This document shows positions 44,347-52,321 of a stretch of 64,000 nt of DNA, piece by piece (the stretch's first letter is position 1; each line of letters starts with the position of its first letter). The position numbers and the translations under genes were made by a program. Source of the DNA: Pseudomonas fluorescens HK44. Its GTDB lineage: Bacteria > Pseudomonadota > Gammaproteobacteria > Pseudomonadales > Pseudomonadaceae. The stretch is taken from assembly GCF_000217955.3 (NCBI RefSeq), contig NZ_AFOY02000019.1, positions 434,001 to 498,000 of the forward strand, written 5' to 3'. Under the pieces are notes generated by a model. It saw only the letters and a list, made by a program, of their open reading frames with translations. It ran no database searches and was not told where the DNA came from.

Positions 44347-44965
44347 CCCACAATCCCTGTTAGCGCTTCTGTGGATAACATGTTCACCCCTCGCTACACC
44401 CCACGCATATCAAGCCCTGCAAGCCCTTGTACGAAAAACAACCAGCCTAACCCCGCGTTTTTTCGAGCTTTTTTCAGTGGATAAGGGCATCGGTCGTTCA
44501 CGACTTGCCCCCAATCTCTGTTGGCGCTTCTGTGGATAAGATGTTTGCTGTCCGCTGTAAGCCATACAGATCGTGGCTTTCAAGCTTCTGGTCAATAAAT
44601 AACCAAATGCCGGTTTTTGTCCTCCGCTGACTGCTCGAACCCACGAAATATGCAGCCTTGACGTGGTTTTCCACAACACACTGAATAATGTGCACAGTTG
44701 CCCCCAAAGTCTGTTGGCGCTTCTGTGGATAAGGTGTTTGCGATCCTCTGTGAGCCATGAATAACGTGGCTTACAGGCTTTTGATCAAAAAACAGTCAAT
44801 AGTCGTCGAAAACCGATCAATTGAATAAGTCACGGATTTTCTTCAGTTTCTGTGGAGAAAACGCTCAGTCTTTCCACAGTTGTCCCCATTAGCTGTGGGT
44901 GGAGGTGTGGATAACTTGTTCGCTGAAGGCTGCACGCCACGTTCCTTATAGGCTGGAACGCGATA
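44347..44965. other. DnaA-box cluster in degenerate long repeats
   Basis: Four perfect DnaA boxes (TGTGGATAA, the complement of TTATCCACA) lie on the same strand at 44370, 44531, 44724 and 44906. Near-matches are at 44476 (AGTGGATAA), 44667 (TTTTCCACA) and 44851 (TGTGGAGAA). The first three perfect boxes sit inside a repeated unit whose best-conserved part is CTGTTGGCGCTTCTGTGGAT (one mismatch in the first copy). Unit spacing is 161, 193 and 182 bases. Downstream of each, similar CGTGGCTT...GGTCAAT-type sequence recurs. The block has no credible ORF and lies far from any dnaA gene. It resembles a DnaA-titration or replication-control locus. Confidence 0.7.
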
Positions 44966-45037
44966 GATCATATTTCGTACAGTTCTAAAGACCGGGAGAG
45001 TGTATTCAGGGGGGGGAGTGGTGACTGCTAGGACGCT

Positions 45038-45129
45038 ATCGCGAACAGGCTCGCTCCCACAGGGGATTGGTGGTGTTCACACATGCTGCGAACAACATCA
45101 ATCAATGTGGGAGCGAGCCTGCTCGCGAT
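45038..45129. repeat. REP doublet (family 2, opposite arm order)
   Basis: ATCGCGAACAGGCTCGCTCC comes first and GGGAGCGAGCCTGCTCGCGAT second, so the arms point outward. It lies between the DnaA-box block and the gbcA stop. Confidence 0.88.
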
Positions 45130-45139
45130 ACTTTAGAGC

Positions 45140-46435
45140 TTAACCGTGTACCGGCACGCCCTTGAGGTACGGCGCAGGCTCGGCCCCCAGGTTGTTCAAC
45201 AGGCGCTCGCTGTACCAATCCACGAAGTTCACCACGCCGAACTCATAGGTCTTGGAGTACGGGCCTGGCTGGTACGCCGTGGAGTTGATCCCGCGCTGGT
45301 TCTCTTCGGCCAGGCGACGGTCTTCGTTGTTGGTGGCATCCCAGACTTCACGCATGCGCTCGACGTCGTAATCCACGCCTTCGACAGCGTCCTTGTGCAC
45401 CAGCCATTTGGTGGTGACCATGGTTTCCTGCGCGCTGATCGGCCACACGGTGAACACAATGATGTGATCGCCCATGCAGTGGTTCCATGAGTGCGGCAGG
45501 TGCAGGATGCGCATCGAGCCCAGGTCCGGGTTCTGGATCCGGCCCATGAGTTTCTTGCAGGCTTGCTTGCCGTCCAGGGTCATCGATACGGTGCCTTTGA
45601 GCAGCGGCATGCGCACGATGCGGTTACGCAGGCCGAAGCTGGCGTGTGCGTAAGGAATCTTCTCGGCTTCCCAGGCAGCGGCAGAGGCGGCTACGTGGTC
45701 CTTGAACGCCTGGTCGGCACGCGGGTCGGTGACGTCGTCCCATTCCAGCAGGGTTTTGAGCAGTGCCGGGTGCGACGCGTTGCAGTGGTAGCACTCGCGG
45801 TTGTTTTCCAGCACCAGCTTCCAGTTGGCCTGTTCCACCAGGGTGGTTTGCACCGCCACCTTGGTGTTTTCCATGTCGTACGGTTCCATGTAATGGCTCA
45901 GTGTCGACAGGAAGTCATCGATGGCCGGAGGGTTTTCCGCGAGGCTGACGAAGATGTAGCCGCCAGCGGTTTTCACGTTTACCGGTTTCAGGCCGTACTG
46001 CTTCATGTCGAAGTCGTCGCCCATCTCGGAGCCGGCGAACAGCAGGCGCCCGTCCAGCTCGTAGGTCCACTGGTGGTAGTGGCAGACCAGCTTGGCGACT
46101 TTGCCTTTTTCACTGGTGCACAGACGCGAACCACGGTGGCGGCAGACGTTATGGAAGGCATGGACCACACCTTCTGCACCGCGAATCACGATGATCGGGT
46201 TCTTGCCGATCTGCAGGGTCAGGAAGTTGCCCTTGGTCGGGATTTCGCAGGTCATGCCGGCGATCAGCCACTCTTTCTGGAAGATCTCCTGCATGTCGAT
46301 ATCAAACAAGCGCTCATCAGAGTAGAACGGCTGTGGCAGCGAAAATGTACGCTCGCGCTCTTGCAGCATCTGCGCGGTGGCCTTGCGTGCGGGTTCCAGC
46401 GGATCGCCCAAGCTCAGGGTAGTGGTGACGTCCAT
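45140..46435 (-). CDS. gbcA: glycine betaine demethylase Rieske oxygenase GbcA
   Basis: The 431-residue protein has a Rieske [2Fe-2S] site (C98, H100, C118, H121 in VCRHRG and LVCHYHQW). A mononuclear-iron catalytic domain follows, with ENNRECYHCNASH (H217, H222). It demethylates glycine betaine to dimethylglycine with O2, releasing formaldehyde, using electrons from GbcB. AGGACTTAAACG precedes the ATG. It is divergent from gbcB over a 283-base control region. Confidence 0.95.
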   Translation of the reverse strand: MDVTTTLSLGDPLEPARKATAQMLQERERTFSLPQPFYSDERLFDIDMQEIFQKEWLIAGMTCEIPTKGNFLTLQIGKNPIIVIRGAEGVVHAFHNVCRHRGSRLCTSEKGKVAKLVCHYHQWTYELDGRLLFAGSEMGDDFDMKQYGLKPVNVKTAGGYIFVSLAENPPAIDDFLSTLSHYMEPYDMENTKVAVQTTLVEQANWKLVLENNRECYHCNASHPALLKTLLEWDDVTDPRADQAFKDHVAASAAAWEAEKIPYAHASFGLRNRIVRMPLLKGTVSMTLDGKQACKKLMGRIQNPDLGSMRILHLPHSWNHCMGDHIIVFTVWPISAQETMVTTKWLVHKDAVEGVDYDVERMREVWDATNNEDRRLAEENQRGINSTAYQPGPYSKTYEFGVVNFVDWYSERLLNNLGAEPAPYLKGVPVHG

Positions 46436-46618
46436 CGTTTAAGTCCTCATGGCCATCTGTGTGGCCGGCGAATAGTGGCTAATCAGGGTTGCTACGCAAG
46501 GCAGAAAACAGCGTTTATCTGTTGAGGCGAGTGTGGGGCCGGCGCAGGCTGGAACCTTATCCATGGGCGACATGGCCCAATCTGTTCCCGACGCTCAACC
46601 CCCGGTGGTTGTGGGCTG

Positions 46619-46643
46619 GTCGCGATAAGCATGTGAATGTCGC
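46619..46643 (+). promoter_or_regulatory. candidate GbdR operator in the gbcA-gbcB gap
   Basis: GTCGC at 46619-46623 and GTCGC at 46639-46643 have 20-base spacing, each followed by a similar GATAAG/AGATAGG tail, which extends the half-site match. It lies 75 bases before gbcB and ~184 bases before gbcA. Confidence 0.65.
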
Positions 46644-46718
46644 AGATAGGTAAATGGGCAATCTGCGCTATACGCAGAATCGGCAACATGAGGTCGACAG
46701 TCGACCGTGGAGATCAGC

Positions 46719-47819
46719 ATGTCCAATAGTTTCCTGAACCCAGTCACCACCCAGACCTGGGCCAATGGCCGGCACATTGTCCGTTGCGTCAAAGTCATCC
46801 AGGAAACCTGGGACGTGCGGACCTTCTGCTTCATGGCCGACCAGCCGATTATGTTCTTTTTCAAACCGGGGCAGTTCGTCACCCTGGAGCTGGAGATCGA
46901 GGGCGTGCCGATCATGCGCTCGTACACCATTTCCAGTTCGCCGTCGGTGCCTTACAGCTTTTCGGTAACCATCAAGCGCGTACCGGGCGGCAAGGTTTCC
47001 AACTGGCTGCACGACACCCTGCATGAAGGCCAGGAACTGGCGGTGCACGGGCCGGTCGGGCTGTTCAACGCCATCGACTTCCCGAACCCGAAAGTGCTGT
47101 ACCTCAGCGGTGGTGTGGGAATCACCCCGGTCATGTCCATGGCCCGCTGGTTCTTCGACACTAACGGCAATGTCGATATGGCGTTCATCCACAGCGCCCG
47201 CTCGCCAAAAGACATCATCTATCACCGCGAGCTGGAACACATGGCGTCGCGGATCGAAAACTTCAGCCTGCACCTGATCTGCGAAAAACATGGTTTCGGT
47301 GAGCCATGGGCCGGGTATCGCGGTTACCTGAACCACAAGATGCTCGAACTGATGGTCCCGGACTTCCTTGAGCGTGAAGTGTTCTGCTGCGGCCCGACGC
47401 CGTACATGAATGCGGTCAAGCGCCTGCTGGAGAACGCTGGCTTCAATATGAAGCGCTACCATGAGGAGTCTTTCGGTGCCACGCCGCCGGAGGCTCGCGC
47501 CGACGCCGTGGAACACGCCGAACAGGCGGCCGACGCGCCGGCGATCGACGCCGCTGACCTGCATGAGGTGGAATTCACCGCCTCCGGCAAAAGCATCCGT
47601 GTGGCGCCGGGCGAGACCGTCCACGCCGCCGCCTCCAAGCTTGGCCTGCTGATTCCGAAAGCCTGCGGGATGGGGATCTGCGGAACGTGCAAGGTGATGA
47701 AGCTGGGCGGCGAGGTCGAGATGGAGCACAACGGTGGGATCACCGAAGAGGACGAAGCCGAGGGCTACATCCTGTCGTGCTGCAGCATTCCGAAAGGAGA
47801 TGTGCGGATCGAGTTTTAA
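46719..47819 (+). CDS. gbcB: glycine betaine demethylase reductase GbcB
   Basis: The 366-residue protein is a class-IA-like reductase: FAD-binding domain (~15-115; R67-S-Y-T-I-S), NAD-binding domain (~125-240; GGVGITPVMSMA, FCCGPTPYM), and a C-terminal plant-type [2Fe-2S] ferredoxin (C316, C321, C324 and C354 or C355). It passes electrons from NAD(P)H to GbcA. The ATG at 46719 follows GGAGATCAGC; the GTG 12 bases earlier is part of that site. An acidic linker separates the reductase and ferredoxin domains. Confidence 0.95.
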   Translation: MSNSFLNPVTTQTWANGRHIVRCVKVIQETWDVRTFCFMADQPIMFFFKPGQFVTLELEIEGVPIMRSYTISSSPSVPYSFSVTIKRVPGGKVSNWLHDTLHEGQELAVHGPVGLFNAIDFPNPKVLYLSGGVGITPVMSMARWFFDTNGNVDMAFIHSARSPKDIIYHRELEHMASRIENFSLHLICEKHGFGEPWAGYRGYLNHKMLELMVPDFLEREVFCCGPTPYMNAVKRLLENAGFNMKRYHEESFGATPPEARADAVEHAEQAADAPAIDAADLHEVEFTASGKSIRVAPGETVHAAASKLGLLIPKACGMGICGTCKVMKLGGEVEMEHNGGITEEDEAEGYILSCCSIPKGDVRIEF

Positions 47820-47837
47820 GCCGTTACTCCGGGGGAA

Positions 47838-47908
47838 GGGACGCAGAGCGTCCCGGGCTGCATTCCTTTGCTGCGCGTCACTAGTGTCGCTCTGCGTGGG
47901 AACGATCA
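47838..47908. repeat. REP-like element (family 4)
   Basis: GGGACGCAGAGCGTCCCGGG then CTCTGCGTGGGAACGATC, with inverted halves, just after gbcB. Confidence 0.7.
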
Positions 47909-47915
47909 GCTTTCT

Positions 47916-48046
47916 GTGGCGAGGGAGCTTGCTCCCGCTGGGTTGCGGAGCAGCCCCAAATCCTGAGCATGCGGTCTGTCAGGTGCACCGTGTTTGCTGA
48001 ATTCACGACGGCTTCGCCGCCGAGCGGGAGCAAGCTCCCTCGCCAC
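47916..48046. repeat. REP doublet (family 1)
   Basis: Inverted GTGGCGAGGGAGCTTGCTCC arms between the convergent gbcB and ltaE genes. Confidence 0.92.
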
Positions 48047-48073
48047 AAAGTTTCATTGCATTCTGGTGGGGTA

Positions 48074-49114
48074 TTACCCCGCCATCACTTCCCGAATATC
48101 CGCCGCCAATTCCCGCACCCGCTCTACCTCGGTATCCCATGAGCACATGAAGCGTGCGCCGCCTTTGCCGATGAAGGTGTAGAAACGCCAGCTCTTGGCG
48201 GTCAGCGCCGCGACGGCCGATTCCGACAGCTGCAGGAACACGCCGTTGGCTTGCACCGGGAACATCAGTTCAACACCTGGAATGTCGCTCACCAGCTCGG
48301 CCAGCAACTGTGCGCAGTAGTTGGCGTGACGGGCGTGTTTGAGCCAGGCGTCGTTTTCCAGCAGGCCGACCCATGGCGCCGAGAGGAAACGCATTTTCGA
48401 CGCCAGTTGCCCGGCCTGTTTGCAGCGGTAGTCGAAGTCTTCAGCGAGTTTCTGGTTGAAGAACAGAATCGCCTCACCCACCGCCATGCCGTTTTTCGTC
48501 CCGCCGAAGCACAACACGTCAACGCCGGCTTTCCAGGTCAGGTCGGCGGGCGAGCAGTTGAGGAATGCGCAGGCGTTGGAGAAGCGCGCGCCGTCCATGT
48601 GCAGGTTCAGGCCCAGTTCCTTGCAAGTGGTGCTGATGGCGCGGATTTCTTCCGGGGTGTAGATGCTGCCGACCTCGGTCGCCTGGGTCAGGGTCACGAC
48701 GCGCGGTTTCGGGTAGTGGATGTCCTGGCGCTTGAGGGCGATTTCGCGGATCGATTCCGGGGTCAGCTTGCCATTTTCAGTGCGTGCGATGAGCAGCTTG
48801 GAGCCGTTGGAGAAAAATTCCGGCGCGCCGCATTCGTCGGTTTCGACGTGGGCGGTTTCCGAGCAGATTACGCTGTGGTAGCTCTGGCACAGCGACGACA
48901 GCGCCAGCGAGTTGGCCGCGGTGCCGTTGAAGGCAAAGAACACTTCGCAGTCGGTTTCGAACAGTTTGCGGAAATCGTCCGAGGCGCGTGCGGTCCACTC
49001 ATCGTCGCCATAAGCGCGTTGGTGGCCTTGATTGGCCTGTTCCATGGCGGCCCAGGCTTCCGGGCAGATACCGGAATAGTTGTCGCTGGCGAATTGTTGG
49101 CTCTTGTCGGTCAT
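48074..49114 (-). CDS. ltaE: low-specificity L-threonine aldolase
   Basis: The 346-residue PLP enzyme begins MTDKSQQFASDNYSG. It contains NLHMDGARFSNA, the cofactor-contact region, and DVLCFGGTKNGMAVGEA with the Schiff-base lysine in GGTKNG. It cleaves threonine/allo-threonine to glycine and acetaldehyde. It sits beside glyA, so both feed the glycine-serine pool produced from betaine. The ATG at 49114 follows GGAGCCGGCC; the 19 earlier codons are unsupported. Confidence 0.92.
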   Translation of the reverse strand: MTDKSQQFASDNYSGICPEAWAAMEQANQGHQRAYGDDEWTARASDDFRKLFETDCEVFFAFNGTAANSLALSSLCQSYHSVICSETAHVETDECGAPEFFSNGSKLLIARTENGKLTPESIREIALKRQDIHYPKPRVVTLTQATEVGSIYTPEEIRAISTTCKELGLNLHMDGARFSNACAFLNCSPADLTWKAGVDVLCFGGTKNGMAVGEAILFFNQKLAEDFDYRCKQAGQLASKMRFLSAPWVGLLENDAWLKHARHANYCAQLLAELVSDIPGVELMFPVQANGVFLQLSESAVAALTAKSWRFYTFIGKGGARFMCSWDTEVERVRELAADIREVMAG

Positions 49115-49270
49115 GGCCGGCTCCGTGGTCGATGATGGTGCGCACTGTACCCAAGATTGGCAGGGGAGCACACGCGATGTGTCTGTCAGAAAAATACAAA
49201 GACGTCAGGCAATTATGCACATGACTACACGCAACGTTGTGTTGAACCTGCTGTAGGAGCTGCCGGGTGT

Positions 49271-49295
49271 GTCGCGAGCGCCGGTCAGTGGTCGC
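49271..49295 (+). promoter_or_regulatory. candidate GbdR operator upstream of glyA
   Basis: GTCGC at 49271-49275 and GTCGC at 49291-49295 have 20-base spacing; a third half-site GTCGT lies at 49309-49313. It is 154 bases before glyA in the 335-base ltaE-glyA gap. That gap otherwise holds only promoter-like sequence and a short REP-like remnant near 49252. Confidence 0.6.
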
Positions 49296-49449
49296 TCTTT
49301 GGGTGTATGTCGTAAACGCACCTTTGCGTGGCGTCCATAGGCATTTGACCTGTCTGCGCCGGCCATACCATCGCTTCCAAAGGGCACTGCCGTAAGGTAC
49401 GTGCCTCACCGAGACGAAAGGCGCACAAGCCGCCGCTGGGAGAGACGCG

Positions 49450-50703
49450 ATGTTCAGCAAGCAAGACCAGATCAAGGGTTACGACGATGCACTGCTGGCG
49501 GCGATGAATGCCGAAGAGCTGCGCCAGGAAGATCACATCGAGCTGATCGCGTCAGAGAACTACACCAGCAAGCGCGTCATGGAAGCGCAAGGCAGCGGCC
49601 TGACCAACAAATACGCCGAAGGCTATCCGGGCAAACGCTACTACGGCGGCTGCGAGCACGTCGACAAGGTCGAAGCGCTGGCCATCGAACGCGCCAAACT
49701 GCTGTTCGGTGCCGATTACGCCAACGTCCAGCCGCACTCCGGCTCGTCGGCCAACAGCGCCGTTTACCTGGCCCTGCTGCAACCCGGCGACACCATTCTC
49801 GGCATGAGCCTGGCCCATGGCGGTCACCTGACCCACGGCGCCAAGGTGTCGTCCTCGGGCAAGCTGTACAACGCCGTGCAGTACGGCATCGACACCAAAA
49901 CCGGCCTGATCGACTACGACGAAGTCGAGCGTCTGGCCGTCGAATGCAAGCCGAAGATGATCGTCGCCGGTTTCTCGGCTTACTCCAAGACTCTGGACTT
50001 CCCACGTTTCCGTCAGATCGCCGACAAGGTGGGGGCGCTGCTGTTCGTCGACATGGCGCACGTTGCCGGTCTGGTCGCTGCCGGCCTGTACCCGAACCCG
50101 CTGCCGTATGCCGACGTGGTGACCACCACCACCCACAAGACCCTGCGCGGTCCGCGTGGCGGCCTGATCCTGGCCAAGGCTAACGAAGAAATCGAGAAAA
50201 AACTCAACGCGGCAGTCTTCCCCGGTGCCCAGGGCGGCCCGCTGATGCACGTGATCGCCGGTAAGGCGGTGTGCTTCAAGGAAGCGTTGGAGCCTGGTTT
50301 CAAGGTCTATCAGCAACAAGTGATCGACAACGCACAGGCAATGGCCGGCGTTTTCATCAAACGTGGCTACGATGTAGTGTCCGGCGGGACTGATAACCAC
50401 CTGTTCCTGGTGAGCCTGATCCGTCAGGGCCTGACCGGTAAGGAAGCCGACGCCGCCCTGGGTCGTGCCCACATCACCGTGAACAAGAACGCCGTACCGA
50501 ACGATCCACAATCGCCGTTCGTCACCTCGGGCCTGCGTATCGGCACCCCGGCGGTCACCACGCGCGGTTTCAAGGTTACCCAGTGCGTTGAGCTGGCCGG
50601 CTGGATCTGCGACATCCTCGACAACCTCGGCGACGCCGATGTCGAGGCCAATGTTGCCAAGCATGTGGCAGCCCTGTGCGCGGACTTCCCGGTTTATCGC
50701 TGA
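49450..50703 (+). CDS. glyA: serine hydroxymethyltransferase GlyA
   Basis: The 417-residue PLP enzyme has ELIASENYTSKRVMEAQGS, the N-terminal folate/PLP region, and VTTTTHKTLRGPRGG with the Schiff-base lysine. It makes serine from glycine and methylene-THF, taking up the methyl group released by sarcosine oxidase. It is first in the glyA-soxBDAG operon. GGGAGAGACGCG precedes its ATG. Pseudomonads have more than one SHMT; this is the betaine-linked copy (glyA1 in P. aeruginosa). Confidence 0.96.
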   Translation: MFSKQDQIKGYDDALLAAMNAEELRQEDHIELIASENYTSKRVMEAQGSGLTNKYAEGYPGKRYYGGCEHVDKVEALAIERAKLLFGADYANVQPHSGSSANSAVYLALLQPGDTILGMSLAHGGHLTHGAKVSSSGKLYNAVQYGIDTKTGLIDYDEVERLAVECKPKMIVAGFSAYSKTLDFPRFRQIADKVGALLFVDMAHVAGLVAAGLYPNPLPYADVVTTTTHKTLRGPRGGLILAKANEEIEKKLNAAVFPGAQGGPLMHVIAGKAVCFKEALEPGFKVYQQQVIDNAQAMAGVFIKRGYDVVSGGTDNHLFLVSLIRQGLTGKEADAALGRAHITVNKNAVPNDPQSPFVTSGLRIGTPAVTTRGFKVTQCVELAGWICDILDNLGDADVEANVAKHVAALCADFPVYR

Positions 50704-50726
50704 GCGCGGTTTTGGAGTAAATGACT

Positions 50727-51977
50727 ATGCAACGCTACTCAGGCTTCGGCCTCTTCAAACACTCCCTCAGCCACCACGAAAACTGGCAGCGGATGTGGCG
50801 CACGCCGACTCCGAAAAAAGTCTACGACGTGGTCATCGTCGGCGGCGGCGGGCATGGTCTGGCGACCGCCTACTACCTGGCCAAGGAACACGGCATCACT
50901 AACGTGGCCGTGGTCGAGAAGGGCTGGCTGGGCGGCGGTAACACCGCGCGCAACACCACCATCGTGCGTTCCAACTACCTGTGGGACGAATCGGCCCACC
51001 TGTACGAACACGCGATGAAACTCTGGGAAGGTCTATCCCAGGACCTGAACTACAACGTGATGTTCTCCCAGCGTGGCGTTTACAACCTGTGCCACACCCT
51101 GCAGGACATTCGTGATTCCGAGCGTCGGGTCAGCGCCAACCGCCTGAACGGCGTCGATGGTGAACTGCTCACCGCTCAGCAAGTGGCTGACGAGATTCCG
51201 TACCTCGACTGCTCGAAAAACACTCGCTACCCGGTGATGGGCGCTACCGTTCAGCGTCGCGGCGGCGTGGCCCGTCACGATGCCGTGGCCTGGGGCTTTG
51301 CCCGTGCGGCCGATGCCTTGGGCGTGGACCTGATCCAGCAGACCGAAGTGATCGGTTTCCGCAAGGAAAACGGTGTGTGCATCGGTGTCGAAACCAACAA
51401 GGGCTTCATCGGCGCCAAGCGCGTCGGTGTAGTCACCGCCGGTAACTCCGGGCACATGGCCAAACTGGCCGGTTTCCGTCTGCCGATCGAATCCCACCCG
51501 CTGCAAGCGCTGGTATCCGAGCCGATCAAACCGATTATCGACAGCGTGATCATGTCCAACGCCGTACACGGTTACATCAGCCAGTCCGACAAGGGCGACC
51601 TGGTCATCGGTGCCGGTATCGACGGTTACAACGGCTACGGTCAGCGCGGTTCGTATCCGGTGATCGAGCACACTATCCAGGCCATCGTCGAGATGTTCCC
51701 GGTCTTGTCCCGAGTGCGCATGAACCGTCAGTGGGGCGGCATCGTCGACACCACCCCGGACGCCTGCCCGATCATCTCGAAAACGCCGGTACCGAACATG
51801 TTCTTCAACTGCGGTTGGGGCACCGGTGGTTTCAAAGCGACTCCAGGCTCGGGCAACGTGTTTGCCGCCAGCCTTGCCAAGGGTGAAATGCACCCATTGG
51901 CTGCACCTTTCTCCATCGACCGTTTCCACAGCGGTGCGTTGATCGATGAACACGGCGCTGCTGCAGTCGCCCACTAA
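50727..51977 (+). CDS. soxB: heterotetrameric sarcosine oxidase beta subunit SoxB
   Basis: The 416-residue flavoprotein has a dinucleotide fold (VIVGGGGHGLATAYYLAKEHG) near residue 35 and the covalent-FMN/FAD-contact segments GGGNTARNTTIVRSNY and FFNCGWGTGGFKATPGSG. It oxidises sarcosine to glycine in complex with SoxA, SoxG and SoxD. Two ATGs lie six bases apart; I chose the second because GGAG is nine bases before it. Confidence 0.95.
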   Translation: MQRYSGFGLFKHSLSHHENWQRMWRTPTPKKVYDVVIVGGGGHGLATAYYLAKEHGITNVAVVEKGWLGGGNTARNTTIVRSNYLWDESAHLYEHAMKLWEGLSQDLNYNVMFSQRGVYNLCHTLQDIRDSERRVSANRLNGVDGELLTAQQVADEIPYLDCSKNTRYPVMGATVQRRGGVARHDAVAWGFARAADALGVDLIQQTEVIGFRKENGVCIGVETNKGFIGAKRVGVVTAGNSGHMAKLAGFRLPIESHPLQALVSEPIKPIIDSVIMSNAVHGYISQSDKGDLVIGAGIDGYNGYGQRGSYPVIEHTIQAIVEMFPVLSRVRMNRQWGGIVDTTPDACPIISKTPVPNMFFNCGWGTGGFKATPGSGNVFAASLAKGEMHPLAAPFSIDRFHSGALIDEHGAAAVAH

Positions 51978-51991
51978 CAGGAGAAATCCCT

Positions 51992-52321
51992 ATGTTGCAT
52001 ATCTTCTGTCCTCACTGCGGCGAGCTGCGCTCCGAAGAGGAATTCCATGCATCCGGCCAGGCGCACATCCCGCGCCCACTGGACCCGAACAGCTGCACCG
52101 ACGAGGAGTGGGGCGACTACATGTTCTTCCGCGATAACCCTCGCGGGTTGCACCACGAGCTGTGGGATCACGTCGCCGGTTGCCGTCAGTATTTCAACGT
52201 CACCCGCGACACCGTGACCTACGAGATTCTCGAAACCTACAAGATCGGCACCAAGCCGCAGTTCACCGACAAGACTGAAAGTCCGAAAGCGGCCGCGCAG
52301 GCTCTGGGAGCGAAGGTATGA
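51992..52321 (+). CDS. soxD: sarcosine oxidase delta subunit SoxD
   Basis: The 109-residue subunit has MLHIFCPHCGELRSEEEF with zinc ligands C6, H8 and C9, and a distal cysteine in HVAGCRQYFNVTRDT. It is the zinc-binding small subunit of the tetramer. CAGGAGAAATCCCT precedes its ATG. Its stop overlaps the soxA start (ATGA). Confidence 0.95.
   Translation: MLHIFCPHCGELRSEEEFHASGQAHIPRPLDPNSCTDEEWGDYMFFRDNPRGLHHELWDHVAGCRQYFNVTRDTVTYEILETYKIGTKPQFTDKTESPKAAAQALGAKV

Noticed and set aside
44340..44950. Treating the DnaA-box block as the chromosomal origin
   Set aside because: No dnaA, dnaN, rpmH or rnpA lies nearby and no AT-rich unwinding region with 13-mers is evident. I keep it as a possible titration or control site only.
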